From contig NZ_PEJS01000001.1 of the NCBI RefSeq assembly GCF_002750975.1, positions 1,116,001 through 1,180,000 of the forward strand: DNA of 64,000 bases. Direction: 5' to 3'. Below, one piece after another: positions 8,320 to 21,562 of the stretch (positions within the stretch are counted from its first letter, which is position 1; every line of letters starts with the position of its first letter). Source of the DNA: Stenotrophomonas indicatrix. Lineage in GTDB: Bacteria > Pseudomonadota > Gammaproteobacteria > Xanthomonadales > Xanthomonadaceae. The notes under the pieces are model-generated. The model ran no database searches and was not told the origin of the DNA. It worked only from the letters and a program-made list of their open reading frames with translations. The translations under genes and the position numbers were made by a program.

Positions 8320-9554
8320 CGGCGCCCCATGCCCGGGCCGCCGACCCGCATCTGCATGCCGCCACGGTTGCCGCCGCCAGCGGCTGCCGCAGCGCCGCCT
8401 TCGCCGACCACCACGCGCTCGCCTTCCTTCAGGCCGGACAGGACCTCGACGTTGGCGCCGTTGTTGATGCCGACCTTGATCTTGCGCGGCTGCGGCTGGC
8501 CCTTGTCGTCGACCACCCGCACGATGCGATCGCCATCGCGCGACTTCGGTCCCAGTGCAACGGCCGGCACCATCAGCACGCCCTTGGCCTGCTTGAGCAG
8601 CACCGATACCTGTGCGGTCATGTCGATGCGCAGGGTGCCATCGGGGTTTTCGACGTCGAACAACGCGTTGTAGTAGACCGCGCTGCTGGAGCTGGAACTG
8701 GACGAGCTGCTGGAACTGGACGAGCTTTCGTTGGCGATCGACGCCGGTGCCGGATTGATCTGCCGCAGCGTGGCGTGGTACTTGCGGTCCGGGTCACCCA
8801 GCGTGGTGAAGTACACCGGCATGCCGGCCTTGATCTTGACCACGTCGGCCTCGGACACCTCGGCATTGACGGTCACCACGTCCAACCGTGCCAGCATCAC
8901 GATGGTCGGCGCGGTCTGGTTGGCGTTCACCGTGCGGCCTTCCTCGGCCACTACCGCCACCACGGTGCCGTCCATCGGCGCGACAATGCGGGTATACGCC
9001 AGGTTCGCACGGGCAGTGCCCAGTTCGGTTTCGCGGCCCTTGATCTGCGCCTCGTAGGACTGCAGCTGCGCACGCGCGGTCTTCAGCTGGGCCTCGGCGG
9101 CGTCGTATTCCTGGCGCGAGGTGGCTTCGGCAGCCAGCATCTGCTGCTGGCGTGCGAACTCCAGTTCGGCCTGGCGCAGGGTGGCCTGCTGCACTGCGCG
9201 CTGCGCGGTCACCTGGTCCAGCGAGGCCTGCGCGTTGAGCACCTGGTTCTGCTGGGTGGTGGCGTCGATCTCGGCGATCAGGTCGCCTTCCTTCACCGTA
9301 TCGCCCAGCTGCACCTTCAGCGACTTGATCTGGCCGGAGGCCTGCGCGCCGACGCTGACCAGCTTGTAGGCGTCGATCACGCCGGTGGCTTCCACCGTCT
9401 GCTCGATGTCGCCGCGGCTGACCGGGGTGGTCGCCAGCGCCGGTGCGGCCGGCTTGCGCAGCAGCCACCAGGCGGATACAGCGGCGATCAGGACAATCAG
9501 GGCGATCAACATCAGGCGACCCTTGCGGGTCGCGGGCAACAGGCGGGAGATCAC
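8316..9554 (-). CDS. macA: Periplasmic adaptor (membrane fusion) protein MacA
   Basis: A 412-residue membrane fusion protein linking MacB to the outer membrane channel. It has one N-terminal membrane anchor ([19 protein letters not shown], ~14-32), a split lipoyl domain ([31 protein letters not shown]), an alpha-helical hairpin (~100-170), beta-barrel and membrane-proximal domains, and a Gly/Arg-rich tail. An uninterrupted run of 15 serines (~280-295) is inserted in the beta-barrel region, which is not a normal family feature. The start is GTG 9554; no strong Shine-Dalgarno is visible, and a later ATG in front of the anchor is possible. First gene of the macA-macB-OMF operon, divergent from a two-component pair. 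Confidence 0.94.
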   Translation of the reverse strand: MISRLLPATRKGRLMLIALIVLIAAVSAWWLLRKPAAPALATTPVSRGDIEQTVEATGVIDAYKLVSVGAQASGQIKSLKVQLGDTVKEGDLIAEIDATTQQNQVLNAQASLDQVTAQRAVQQATLRQAELEFARQQQMLAAEATSRQEYDAAEAQLKTARAQLQSYEAQIKGRETELGTARANLAYTRIVAPMDGTVVAVVAEEGRTVNANQTAPTIVMLARLDVVTVNAEVSEADVVKIKAGMPVYFTTLGDPDRKYHATLRQINPAPASIANESSSSSSSSSSSSSSSAVYYNALFDVENPDGTLRIDMTAQVSVLLKQAKGVLMVPAVALGPKSRDGDRIVRVVDDKGQPQPRKIKVGINNGANVEVLSGLKEGERVVVGEGGAAAAAGGGNRGGMQMRVGGPGMGRR

Positions 9555-9680
9555 GTGGCGGCTTCACTCTGGGGGCCGCAGCGGCGGCGTTGGTGGGCAT
9601 TGTGAAGATCGAGCGACGCTGTGCTCAATCCTCGGGGTGTGTCTCTATGTAACACTGTCTGCGAGACTGCGTATCGGCAG

Positions 9681-9703
9681 GTATCCCGCACTGCGGGGGA
9701 TAC
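9681..9703. promoter_or_regulatory. Inverted repeat in the macA / response regulator divergent region
   Basis: GTATCCC and GGGATAC, separated by nine bases, form a candidate operator midway between the divergent macA and response-regulator genes. It could serve the neighbouring OmpR-type regulator, although such regulators usually bind direct repeats. Symmetry is the only evidence. Confidence 0.35.
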
Positions 9704-9759
9704 AGTGGTACGCATTGGCCTGGATGCGGTTCAGCTGCCGACACGGGATGATTCGCGAC

Positions 9760-10488
9760 ATGGAGACTGAAAACCCGATGCACCGTTTGCTGATCGTCGA
9801 TGACGACAACGATATCCGCACCCTGCTGGCCGAGCAGCTCGGCCGTGCTGGCTACCAGGTCAGCACCGCCGCCGATGGCACCAGCATGCGCCAGCTGCTG
9901 GAACGCGAACACGTGGACCTGATCGTGCTCGACCTCAACCTGCCGCGCGAGGATGGCCTGACCCTGTGTCGCGACCTTCGCGCGCGCTCGAACACGCCGG
10001 TGATCATGCTCACCGCGCGCGCCGAGCCGATCGACCGCGTACTCGGCCTGGAAATGGGCGCCGACGACTACCTGGCCAAGCCGTTCGAGCCGCGTGAACT
10101 GCTGGCGCGCATCCGCAACGTGCTGCGCCGTACCGAAGCGCTGCCGGCCAACCTGGAACCGCTGGCGGTGCGCCGTGCGCGTTTCTCACGCTGGATCTTC
10201 GACCTGGAGCATCGCCACCTGGTCGATCCGGACGGGCGCGTGGTGGTGCTGTCCGGCGCCGAATTCCGCCTGCTGCGGGTGTTCATCGCCCATGCCAACA
10301 AGGTGCTCTCGCGCGAGCAGCTGGTGGCCCTCAGCAGCGGCCGCAACTACGAAGCGCAGGACCGGGCGATCGACCTGCAGGTCAGCCGGCTGCGCAACAA
10401 GCTGGCCGATGACGGTGGCCCCGATGGCCTGATCAAGACCGTGCGCAACGAAGGCTACGTGCTGGCCTCGGCCGTCAACCTGGAATAA
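9760..10488 (+). CDS. OmpR-family DNA-binding response regulator
   Basis: A 242-residue cytoplasmic transcription factor. The receiver domain (~7-120) shows the acidic pair DDD (in LLIVDDDND), the phospho-acceptor Asp in LIVLDLNLP, the Thr in MLTARAE and the Lys in YLAKPFEP. The C-terminal winged helix (~140-238) has the OmpR features LSGAEFRLLRVFIAHANKVLSREQL and the DNA-contact segment RAIDLQVSRLRNKL, ending TVRNEGYVLA. Starts at 9748, 9760 and 9778 are in frame; 9760 is chosen for its upstream GGGA. The partner kinase starts six bases after the stop. Divergent orientation to macAB suggests that it may control that exporter. Confidence 0.95.
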   Translation: METENPMHRLLIVDDDNDIRTLLAEQLGRAGYQVSTAADGTSMRQLLEREHVDLIVLDLNLPREDGLTLCRDLRARSNTPVIMLTARAEPIDRVLGLEMGADDYLAKPFEPRELLARIRNVLRRTEALPANLEPLAVRRARFSRWIFDLEHRHLVDPDGRVVVLSGAEFRLLRVFIAHANKVLSREQLVALSSGRNYEAQDRAIDLQVSRLRNKLADDGGPDGLIKTVRNEGYVLASAVNLE

Positions 10489-10494
10489 GCCGCG

Positions 10495-11886
10495 ATGAAG
10501 CGCCTGCGCCACTTCCTGTCCTCGATGGTCGGACGGCTGTTCGTGATCCTGCTGCTGGGCATGAGCGTGGCCGCGATCGGCGCGACCATGCTGGCCAGTT
10601 CCAAGCGGCAGCAGGAATTCGAGCGGCAGAACCTGAACCGCATCGCCGACCGCCTGCAGGGCTACATCAACCTGCTCGACGGCAACCCGGAGCTGCGCGA
10701 GCGGCTGCTGGAGATCGGTGGCCCCAGCGTGCGGGCACTGCAGCCCGGCGCGCGCATCGGGCGGGCCGACAAGGCGCTGATGGAAGTACTGGAAGACCGC
10801 CCGGGCCCGGTGTCGCGGGCGCATGTGCACTTCGCCTCGTTCCGTTCGTGCATTCCCAAGCTGCAGGACCTGCTGCCGCCACCGCCGCCGGGCCACCGCA
10901 AGCCGCCACACGAACGCGATCCCACCTTCATCCCGCCCAAGTGCCGGGCGGTGGACGTGGTGCTCAACGACGGCACGTTGCTGAAGCTCGCCCTGGATTC
11001 GCCGGCGATCGCGCACAACGGCATCCTCGCCGTGGACCCGCTGTTCCTGACCCTGCTGGTACTGGCCATTGCCGTGCTGGCCTACGTGGTTGCACGCATG
11101 GCCAGTGCGCCGCTGCAGGAGCTGGCGGCCGCCGCCGAGGACCTGGGCGATGACCTGCAGCGGGCACCCTTGCCGCTGCGCGGGCCGCGTGAGGTGCAGC
11201 GCGCCGCCGAAGCCTTCAATGCCATGCAGCATCGGCTGCAGCGCCACCTGGCCGAACGTACGCAGATGCTGGCGGCGATCACCCACGACCTGCAGACGCC
11301 GCTGACCCGGCTGCGCCTGCGCCTGGAAAACGTGACCGACGAGACGCTGCGCGAGCGCCTGATCGGCGACCTGGCTGCGATGCAGGCACTGGTACGCGAG
11401 GGCCTTGAACTTGCCCGAAGTGCGGAGAGTGCCGAACAGCGCGCCGCGCTGGACCTGGATTCGCTGCTGGAGAGCATCGTCGAGGACACTGCCGAGGACG
11501 GCGCCGACGTCGTCTTTGAAGGCCGCAGCGGCGCGGTGCTGATGCTGCGCCCGCTGGCGATGCATCGCTTGTTCTCCAACCTGGTGGACAACGCGGTGAT
11601 GTATGCGCAACGCGCCCGGGTACGTGTCGAGCGCGGCGAGGGCACGATCACGGTGGTCATCGCCGATGATGGCCCCGGGCTGGCCGATGACCAGCTGGAA
11701 GCGGTGTTCGACCCGTTCGTGCGGGTGGAGACATCCCGTTCGCGCGAGACCGGCGGTGCCGGCCTGGGCCTGACCATCGCCCGCGCGCTGGCCGAGAAGG
11801 ACGGGGGGCGCCTGTGGTTGCGCAACCGCCCCGAAGGTGGGCTGGAAGCGGTGGTGCAGTGGTCGACCAGCGCCGAGGCGCGCTAG
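10495..11886 (+). CDS. Sensor histidine kinase of the OmpR-type pair
   Basis: A 463-residue inner-membrane kinase with one TM helix at ~12-31 and another at ~180-200 bounding a ~150-residue periplasmic sensor domain that is rich in Pro (a PPPPP stretch near 123) and has two Cys. HAMP (~200-255) is followed by HisKA with the H-box ITHDLQTPLTRLRLR and HATPase_c with the N-box NLVDNAVMYA, G1 DDGPGL and G2 GGAGLGLTIARAL, all intact. ATG 10495 lies six bases after the regulator stop, so the two are co-transcribed. The ligand is unknown. The EnvZ/CpxA-like layout and adjacency to macAB point to envelope or drug stress, as inference only. Confidence 0.94.
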   Translation: MKRLRHFLSSMVGRLFVILLLGMSVAAIGATMLASSKRQQEFERQNLNRIADRLQGYINLLDGNPELRERLLEIGGPSVRALQPGARIGRADKALMEVLEDRPGPVSRAHVHFASFRSCIPKLQDLLPPPPPGHRKPPHERDPTFIPPKCRAVDVVLNDGTLLKLALDSPAIAHNGILAVDPLFLTLLVLAIAVLAYVVARMASAPLQELAAAAEDLGDDLQRAPLPLRGPREVQRAAEAFNAMQHRLQRHLAERTQMLAAITHDLQTPLTRLRLRLENVTDETLRERLIGDLAAMQALVREGLELARSAESAEQRAALDLDSLLESIVEDTAEDGADVVFEGRSGAVLMLRPLAMHRLFSNLVDNAVMYAQRARVRVERGEGTITVVIADDGPGLADDQLEAVFDPFVRVETSRSRETGGAGLGLTIARALAEKDGGRLWLRNRPEGGLEAVVQWSTSAEAR

Positions 11887-12099
11887 CGGCATCGATCCCG
11901 GACCCGGCCCGGTTGCGCCGGGCGGCCCGGGCGCGGTGACGCCGGTGACAGGGTTTGCCCTATCATCTGCGTACTTCCCCATTCTTCGTCCGATGAGCCT
12001 GCCTGTTCCTGCCGGCATGCCGCCCTGCGCGGTGCGGCTGTCCCTGTTCGCGTCTGCTGCCGCCACCGGCATCCGCAGCTGGCCGCCGCCGCTGCGCTG

Positions 12100-15000
12100 A
12101 TGGGCGGACAGGGGGCGGGCAGGCGCCGGGCGGGGCGCCACGCGGAGAACATCGGTCGCCTGCTGCAGGTGGGTGTGCTGTGGCTGCTGCTGGCGATTGC
12201 CACGCCACTGGCCGCGCAGAGTGGCGCGCCGCCGTTGCGCGACTACGCCATCGACGTGTGGACCTCGCGCAATGGTCTGCCGCACAACTCGCTGCGGGAC
12301 ATCGCGCAGACCCCGGAAGGCCACCTGTGGTTCGCCACCTGGGAAGGCCTGGTGCGCTACAACGGCCTGGATTTCACCGTGTTCGACCGCAGCACCCGGC
12401 CGGGGCTGCGCGACAACGGCATCGGCGCGCTGCTGGTCGATCCGCAGGGCGGTCTGTGGATCAGCGATTCGCGCGGCAATGTCAGCCACCGCGGCAGCGA
12501 CGGCCAGTGGCGGGTCTGGGAACATCAACCGGATACGCCGCAGGTGCTGATCCAGTCCATGCAGATGGACAGCCAAGGGCGCCTGTGGCTGTTGTACGAG
12601 GGCAAGGGCATTGGCTATCTGACCCCGGACAAGGGCATCGTCTACCAGCGCCCGCCGCCGGACCTGCCGCTGGCGATGAGTTTCACCAAGATGGCGGTCG
12701 ATGCGCAGGACCGGGTCTGGATCGGCACCCTCGACGGCCTGGTGCTGCGCGACACCGCCGGCGTACTGCAGCGCGCGCCAGCAGCGTGGGGCGTGGACAA
12801 GGGCCTGTCGTGGCCCTATCGCGCACCCGATGGCACGCTGTGGATCGTCGCGGGCGAGCGCCTGTACCGGGTGGAGGATGATCGCCTGGTGCTGGTGCAC
12901 CGGCTGCCTGGCCAGCTGCATTTGACCGCCATGCTGCAGGACCGCCATGGCGACCTGTGGCTGGGCACCGAGAACCAAGGGCTGCTGCGCATCTCGGCAC
13001 ATGGCCTGGAGCGCCTGCCGGCGGGTCTGAACCTGCCCGGCGGGCGCGTGGTCAGCCTGCGCGAAGACGCCGAGGGCAGCATCTGGGTGGGTGCCAATGG
13101 CGGCCTGTACCGCCTGCGCGAAACCCTGTTCAGCAGTTACACCGAACGCGATGGCCTCAGCGGCGACTACGTGCGCACGGTGCTCGAAGACCGGGACCGC
13201 CACCTGTGGGTGGGCAGCGCCAGCGGCCTGGACCTGCAGACCGGCGACGGTCGATTCCGTGCGATACCGCTGCACAACCGCGGTGGCAAGGCGCCTTCGG
13301 TGCTGAGCCTGGCGCAGGATGCCGGCGGCGATCTGTGGGTGGGCACCTTCGGCGACGGCATCTACCGCTTGCACGCCGATGGACGGCTTCGCCACAACTA
13401 CGCGGCGGCCGATGGCCTGCCTGGCGGCAACATCCGTGCGATCAGCATCGCGCCTGACGGCGTGGTCTGGGCGGGGACGCAGAAGGGCGTGGTCCGCATC
13501 GAGGGTGACCAAGTAACCGTGCCCACCGTTGCTGGCATTCCGGGAGGCCTGACCACCGCGCTGGAACACGATCACCAGGGAAATCTGTGGATCGGCACCA
13601 TTGAAGGCGTCCGCGTGCTGCGCGGTGACCGGGTGCAGTCGATCGACCTGGCGCCGCTGGGCGGGGGCCGCAGCGTGTTCGGCTTCCACCAGATCGGCGA
13701 TGCGATGTGGATCAGCAGTGACCGTGGGCTGTACCGCTGGCAGGCGGGGACGCTGGCACGGGTGGGCCTGGAGCAGGGCATGCCGGTGGACGCGGTGTTC
13801 CAGCTGGTGCCCGACCGACTGGGCAACGTGTGGATCAGCAGCAACCGCGGAGTACTGCGCACCGACATGGCCACGCTCAACGCCGTGGCCGACGGACGCG
13901 CGCCGCGGGTCACGGTGGAGCGTTACAACGAGATCGACGGCATGGCCAATGCGCAGGCCAACGGCAGCTCCGGTCCCTCGGCGATCCTGCGCCAGGACGG
14001 CACGTTCTGGGTGGTGACCGCCGGTGGCTTGAGCACGGTCGATCCGCAGCGGCTGCAGCGTTTCCGTGAACGTCCCGCACCGCCTGCGGCAATCGAGAAC
14101 GTACAGGTCGACGGTGCGCCGGTGCACTGGGAGGGCCCCGAGCGCAACCTGATTCCCGGTGGGCGACGGCTTGCGGTGAGCTACGTGGGCCTGAGCTACC
14201 TGATGTCCGACCGCATCCGCTACCGCACACGGCTGGAGGGGCTGGACAACGGCTGGGTGGAACGTGGCCCGCAGCGCAGCGTGGAATTCGTCGGCCTGCC
14301 GCCGGGCGATTACACGCTGCACGTGGCCGCCGCGCACCCGGGTGGCAGTTGGGGGCATCAGGAAGCAGTGTGGAGCTTTACCGTCGAGCCATTCTGGTGG
14401 CAGCGGCACAGCGTGCAGGCGCTGATCGGGCTGGTGCTGCTGTCCGCGCTGGTGGCGCTGTACCGCTTCCTGCTGCAGCAGTACAAGGCCAGCAACCTGC
14501 GCCTGGCACGGCGCGTGGACGAGGCCACCTTCGACCTGCAGGCGCAGACCGTGCACCTGCAGGCGCTGAACCAGGAGAAGACCGAGCTGGCCGAGCGCCT
14601 GGCGCGGCAGGCCGAGGCGTTCGAACGGCAGGCCCGCGAAGACGCGCTGACCCGGCTGGCCAACCGTCGCGGCTTCGACGAGGCGCTGGCCCGCGACTTC
14701 GCCCGCGCCCAGCGCAGTGGCCATCCGCTATGCCTGGTGGTGCTGGACATCGACCACTTCAAGGACGTCAACGACCAGCACAGCCACAGCATCGGTGATG
14801 CGGTACTTGTGGAAGTGGCCCAGGTGATCGCCGCCGCCAGCCGCGATTCGGATCTACCGGCACGCACCGGCGGCGAAGAATTCGCGCTGCTGCTCAATGA
14901 CACCCGGCTGGAGGAGGCGGCGCAGCTGTGCGCGCGCCTGCGTGGCCTGTTCCATGACCACCCGGACTGGGCCGGCATCCCCGGCCTGCGGGTGACCTTC

Positions 15001-15120
15001 AGCGCCGGCCTGGTGGAACTGGACGGCGACGACCGCACCCCGGCACTGCTGTACCAGCGCGCCGACCGCGCGTTGTACCGCGCGAAGAGTGACGGCAGGG
15101 ATCGCACGAGCATCGGTTGA
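12100..15120 (+). CDS. Beta-propeller sensor diguanylate cyclase (Reg_prop / Y_Y_Y / GGDEF)
   Basis: A 1006-residue membrane protein predicted to make c-di-GMP in response to a periplasmic cue. An Arg-rich N-terminus precedes a signal sequence (~21-40). Then come about a dozen two-component-regulator propeller blades with the recurring pattern DxxGxLWxGTxxGL (~50-640), a Y_Y_Y immunoglobulin-like domain (~670-765), one TM helix (~775-793), a coiled coil (~800-850) and GGDEF (~850-1000). The active site reads GGEEF, with an allosteric I-site RDSD exactly five residues upstream, so both catalysis and product inhibition look intact. The start has no clear ribosome-binding site. The gene stands alone after the two-component pair. 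Confidence 0.92.
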   Translation: MGGQGAGRRRAGRHAENIGRLLQVGVLWLLLAIATPLAAQSGAPPLRDYAIDVWTSRNGLPHNSLRDIAQTPEGHLWFATWEGLVRYNGLDFTVFDRSTRPGLRDNGIGALLVDPQGGLWISDSRGNVSHRGSDGQWRVWEHQPDTPQVLIQSMQMDSQGRLWLLYEGKGIGYLTPDKGIVYQRPPPDLPLAMSFTKMAVDAQDRVWIGTLDGLVLRDTAGVLQRAPAAWGVDKGLSWPYRAPDGTLWIVAGERLYRVEDDRLVLVHRLPGQLHLTAMLQDRHGDLWLGTENQGLLRISAHGLERLPAGLNLPGGRVVSLREDAEGSIWVGANGGLYRLRETLFSSYTERDGLSGDYVRTVLEDRDRHLWVGSASGLDLQTGDGRFRAIPLHNRGGKAPSVLSLAQDAGGDLWVGTFGDGIYRLHADGRLRHNYAAADGLPGGNIRAISIAPDGVVWAGTQKGVVRIEGDQVTVPTVAGIPGGLTTALEHDHQGNLWIGTIEGVRVLRGDRVQSIDLAPLGGGRSVFGFHQIGDAMWISSDRGLYRWQAGTLARVGLEQGMPVDAVFQLVPDRLGNVWISSNRGVLRTDMATLNAVADGRAPRVTVERYNEIDGMANAQANGSSGPSAILRQDGTFWVVTAGGLSTVDPQRLQRFRERPAPPAAIENVQVDGAPVHWEGPERNLIPGGRRLAVSYVGLSYLMSDRIRYRTRLEGLDNGWVERGPQRSVEFVGLPPGDYTLHVAAAHPGGSWGHQEAVWSFTVEPFWWQRHSVQALIGLVLLSALVALYRFLLQQYKASNLRLARRVDEATFDLQAQTVHLQALNQEKTELAERLARQAEAFERQAREDALTRLANRRGFDEALARDFARAQRSGHPLCLVVLDIDHFKDVNDQHSHSIGDAVLVEVAQVIAAASRDSDLPARTGGEEFALLLNDTRLEEAAQLCARLRGLFHDHPDWAGIPGLRVTFSAGLVELDGDDRTPALLYQRADRALYRAKSDGRDRTSIG

Positions 15121-15133
15121 TCCAATGCAAAGC

Positions 15134-15156
15134 ATCCACGCATGGCGTGGATCTAC
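15134..15156 (-). repeat. SMAG repeat
   Basis: Inverted copy: GCATCCACGC-ATG-GCGTGGATCTAC, starting 14 bp after the stop of the diguanylate cyclase gene. Same subtype as the copies at 532, 27506, 32135 and 35852. Confidence 0.9.
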
Positions 15157-15254
15157 TGGCATTGCCGTACCAACAGTCGGCACCCATCGAGCGCAGCGAC
15201 CCGCTGTTGCTCCCGCTTTTCTGATCTTCCCGTGGCGCCCGGGAAACTGTCAAA

Positions 15255-15358
15255 GGCCGGGCAGGGTGGGGTCGCGGGGGTATCCGCGCCATGGATGGCG
15301 CGGCTAAGCCCCCAAGGATGGGTTTACGGCGTCCCCCGCGAATCCATCCTGCCCGGCC
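15255..15358. repeat. ~103-bp palindromic element, copy A (non-SMAG family)
   Basis: The 26-bp arms (15255-15280 against 15333-15358) are complementary at 23 positions and flank a core with a small hairpin (GCGCCATGGATGGCGC) and the segment AAGCCCCCAAGGATGGGT. A second copy at 40803-40904 has a nearly identical core but different, still complementary, arms. Its short reading frames are spurious. Confidence 0.75.
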
Positions 15359-15405
15359 TCACCCGCAATGCCGATTCGCCACGAGGGGCTCCGCCGTTGG
15401 CTGCT

Positions 15406-16065
<660 letters not shown>

Positions 16066-16084
16066 CTAGCAGAGCGACCCTGAG

Positions 16085-18953
<2,869 letters not shown>

Positions 18954-19010
18954 CTACTCAACGAATCCTCGCCGGGAATTCAAATTTTCGTGAGAAGTAT
19001 TGCAGCGCCA

Positions 19011-19042
19011 ACAAAAAGGCCGCCGTCACGAGGACAGCGGCC
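19011..19042 (-). terminator. Rho-independent terminator of the pst-phoU operon
   Basis: On the minus strand GGCCGC...GCGGCC forms a hairpin (19018-19042) followed by TTTTTGTT. It lies about 35 bp after the phoU stop and separates the phosphate operon from hvfABCX. Confidence 0.88.
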
Positions 19043-19076
19043 ACCCTGGAGTCGAATCCGGTGTTGCAGTGCAGTA

Positions 19077-19784
19077 TCAGATATCGCCCGCGCTGGAGGT
19101 CTCGTCGCGCTTCTGGCGCGGCGGCAGCGGCTGTTCGCCGTGCACCAGGAACCACACGTTCTCGGCGATGTTGGTGGCATGGTCGCCCACGCGCTCCAGG
19201 TTCTTGGCCATGAACAGCAGGTGGGTGCACGGGGTGATGTTGCGCGGGTCTTCCATCATGTAGGTGAGCAGCTCGCGGAACAGCGCGGTGTACTGCGCAT
19301 CCAGGCGGGCGTCGTCCTCGCGCAGTTCCAGCGCGGCATCGGCGTCGTTGTCGCGGTAGGCGGCGATGGCGCGGCGGACCTGCTGTGCGGCCAGGCGGCC
19401 GAGGGCGCGCAGGCCCTGGATCTGCGGCAGCGGCGGCACCTTGCCCAGCGCGATCGAGCGCTTGGCGACGTTGGCCGCGTAGTCGCCGATGCGTTCGATA
19501 TCGGCCGGAATGCGCAGGCCGGCGAGGATCTCGCGCAGGTCGCGGGCCATCGGGCCACGCAGCGCCAGGCGCATCACGTCGTGGCTGATCTGCTGTTCCA
19601 GCGAATCGATCGCTTCGTCGTTGGCGATGATGCGATGGGCGGCGTTCTCATCGCGCTTCTCGATGACGTCCATCGACGCCTCCAGCTGGGCGACGGCCAT
19701 CTCGCCCATGCGCACGATTTCGGCCACCAGGCGCTGCTGCTCTTCGTCGTAGCTTTTGACGATGTGGTCGTTGGGAAGGTTCAT
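19077..19784 (-). CDS. phoU: Phosphate transport system regulator PhoU
   Basis: PhoU links the Pst transporter to the PhoR sensor and keeps the Pho regulon off when phosphate is plentiful. The 235-residue protein is made of two repeated three-helix bundles with acidic metal-binding motifs: EEQQRLVAEIVRMGEMAVAQLEASMDV near the start, then EAIDSLEQQI, IPADIERIGDYAANVAKR and, in the second repeat, NLERVGDHATNIAENVWFLVHG. These E/DxxxD motifs bind the iron or manganese clusters typical of PhoU. ATG 19784 is chosen over the in-frame TTG 19793. It is the last gene of pstSCAB-phoU, 64 bp after pstB, with a terminator just downstream. Confidence 0.97.
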   Translation of the reverse strand: MNLPNDHIVKSYDEEQQRLVAEIVRMGEMAVAQLEASMDVIEKRDENAAHRIIANDEAIDSLEQQISHDVMRLALRGPMARDLREILAGLRIPADIERIGDYAANVAKRSIALGKVPPLPQIQGLRALGRLAAQQVRRAIAAYRDNDADAALELREDDARLDAQYTALFRELLTYMMEDPRNITPCTHLLFMAKNLERVGDHATNIAENVWFLVHGEQPLPPRQKRDETSSAGDI

Positions 19785-19848
19785 GTTCTGCAATCCAGGT
19801 AGAGCCAGGCGGGCCTGGCTGGGACAGGTGACGAAGCGTCAGCGCCGA

Positions 19849-20706
19849 TCAGCCGAACCGGCCGGTGATGTAATCCTCGGTCTGCTGCTTGGACGGCTGC
19901 GAGAAGATCACTTCGGTGCGGTCGTGTTCGATCAGGTCGCCCAGGTACATGAAGGCGGTGTAATCGGACACGCGCGCGGCCTGCTGCATGTTGTGGGTGA
20001 CGATCACGATGGTGTACTCGTGCTTGAGCTCTTCCACCAGCTGCTCGATGCGGCTGGTGGAAATCGGGTCCAGCGCCGAGGTCGGCTCGTCCAGCAGCAG
20101 CACCGACGGGCGCAGGGCCACGGCACGGGCGATGCACAGGCGCTGCTGCTGGCCACCGGACAGGCCCAGCGCGCTCTGGTTGAGCTTGTCCTTCACTTCG
20201 TCCCACAGCGCGCCCTGGCGCAGCGCGTGCTCGACACGGTCGGCCATGTCCGCCTTGGACAGCTTCTCGTGGTGGCGGATGCCGTAGGCCACGTTCTCGA
20301 AGATGGTCATCGGGAACGGCACCGGCTTCTGGAACACCATGCCGACCTTGCTGCGCAGGCGGTTCATCGGGTACTTCGGCGACAGGATGTTCTCGCCGTC
20401 GAGGATCACCTCACCGCGCGCTTCCAGCTTCGGGTACAGCGCGTAGATGCGGTTGAAGATGCGCAGCAGGGTCGACTTGCCGCAACCGGAGGGACCGATC
20501 AGCGCGGTCACGCGCTTTTCCGGGATCTCCAGGTTGATGCCCTTCAGGGCGTGGAACTTGTCGTAGTAGAAGTCCAGTCCACGCGCGGCGAGCTTGACCG
20601 GGGCCGGAGCGTGCAGGTTCTCGTGCGAGGCCGGCACGACGATGCGCTGCATCGGCACGGCGTTGGAAAGGTCGTTCATGGCGGTATCCACGGAAAGGTC
20701 AGTCAT
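19849..20706 (-). CDS. pstB: Phosphate import ATP-binding protein PstB
   Basis: The 285-residue ATPase of the high-affinity phosphate importer. It has Walker [10 protein letters not shown] (~92-100), Q-loop VFQKPVPFP, signature [14 protein letters not shown], Walker [14 protein letters not shown] and H-loop [28 protein letters not shown] and the final DYITGRFG are PstB-specific. An N-terminal extension of ~35 residues precedes [22 protein letters not shown] 20706 overlaps the pstA stop by eight bases, so translation is coupled. PstB also takes part in PhoU-mediated signalling to PhoR. Confidence 0.98.
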   Translation of the reverse strand: MTDLSVDTAMNDLSNAVPMQRIVVPASHENLHAPAPVKLAARGLDFYYDKFHALKGINLEIPEKRVTALIGPSGCGKSTLLRIFNRIYALYPKLEARGEVILDGENILSPKYPMNRLRSKVGMVFQKPVPFPMTIFENVAYGIRHHEKLSKADMADRVEHALRQGALWDEVKDKLNQSALGLSGGQQQRLCIARAVALRPSVLLLDEPTSALDPISTSRIEQLVEELKHEYTIVIVTHNMQQAARVSDYTAFMYLGDLIEHDRTEVIFSQPSKQQTEDYITGRFG

Positions 20707-21562
20707 GGGAGATACGGTTGCGCAGCAGGATGCCGCGCGCAGAGAGGCTGACCAGCAGCACGAACACGGTCAGCACCAGCGCGCCGGCCCAGGCCAGCAC
20801 CTGCCAGGATTCGTACGGGCTGCCGGCGAACTGGTTCATCACCACCGGCACCGAGGCCATCGGCTGGAACACGTTGCTGTTCCAGTACTGGTTGCCGAAG
20901 GCGGTGAACAGCAGCGGTGCGGTCTCGCCGGAAATGCGGGCCAGCGCCAGCAGGATGCCGGTGATGATGCCGGCCGAGGCACTGCGGTACAGCACCTGCA
21001 CGATCACCTTCCACTGCGGAATGCCCAGCGAAAGCGCGGCTTCGCGCATCTGCGAAGGCACCAGGCGCAGCATCTCGTCGGTGGTACGCACCACCACCGG
21101 CAGCACGATGAAGGCCAGCGACAGTGCACCGGCGAAGGCGGAGAAGCTGCCGCCGGTCTGCATCACGTACAGGGTGTAGACGAACAGGCCCAGCACGATG
21201 GACGGGGCCGACAGCAGGATGTCGTTGACGAAGCGGACCACGGTGCCGGCCTTGCGGGCGTTGCCGTACTCGGCCAGCCAGGTGCCGGCCAGCACGCCCA
21301 GCGGGGTGCCGATGCCGATCGCCAGCGCGCACATCACCGCACTGCCGAAGAAGGCGTTGGCCAGGCCGCCTTCCTGCATCGGCGGCGGTGTCATCTTGGT
21401 GAACAGATCCACGTTGATGCCGGCCAGGCCCTTGGAGGCCAGGGTGAACAGGATCCAGCCGAGGAAGAACAGGCCGAACAGCGCGGTGGCGCAGGACATC
21501 GCGATGGCGATGACGTTGCCGATGCGGCGGCGCAGGTACAGGGAGTCAGCGGTGCTGGACAT
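20699..21562 (-). CDS. pstA: Phosphate ABC transporter permease PstA
   Basis: A 287-residue inner-membrane permease with six predicted TM helices (first ~18-42). The cytoplasmic EAA-type loop contacting PstB reads [36 protein letters not shown]. It pairs with PstC to form the phosphate channel. ATG 21562 shares its first base with the pstC stop (TGATG), and the 3' end overlaps pstB, so pstC, pstA and pstB are translated as a coupled block. Confidence 0.97.
   Translation of the reverse strand: MSSTADSLYLRRRIGNVIAIAMSCATALFGLFFLGWILFTLASKGLAGINVDLFTKMTPPPMQEGGLANAFFGSAVMCALAIGIGTPLGVLAGTWLAEYGNARKAGTVVRFVNDILLSAPSIVLGLFVYTLYVMQTGGSFSAFAGALSLAFIVLPVVVRTTDEMLRLVPSQMREAALSLGIPQWKVIVQVLYRSASAGIITGILLALARISGETAPLLFTAFGNQYWNSNVFQPMASVPVVMNQFAGSPYESWQVLAWAGALVLTVFVLLVSLSARGILLRNRISHD

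Noticed and set aside
10186..14724. Open frame of about 1500 codons on the minus strand opposite the sensor kinase and the propeller diguanylate cyclase
   Set aside because: Same antisense composition effect in GC-rich DNA; it crosses gene boundaries and contains no motif.
19785..19793. TTG start for PhoU nine bases upstream
   Set aside because: ATG 19784 is in frame, gives the conserved N-terminus MNLPNDHIVKSYD and is better spaced from the upstream purine stretch.
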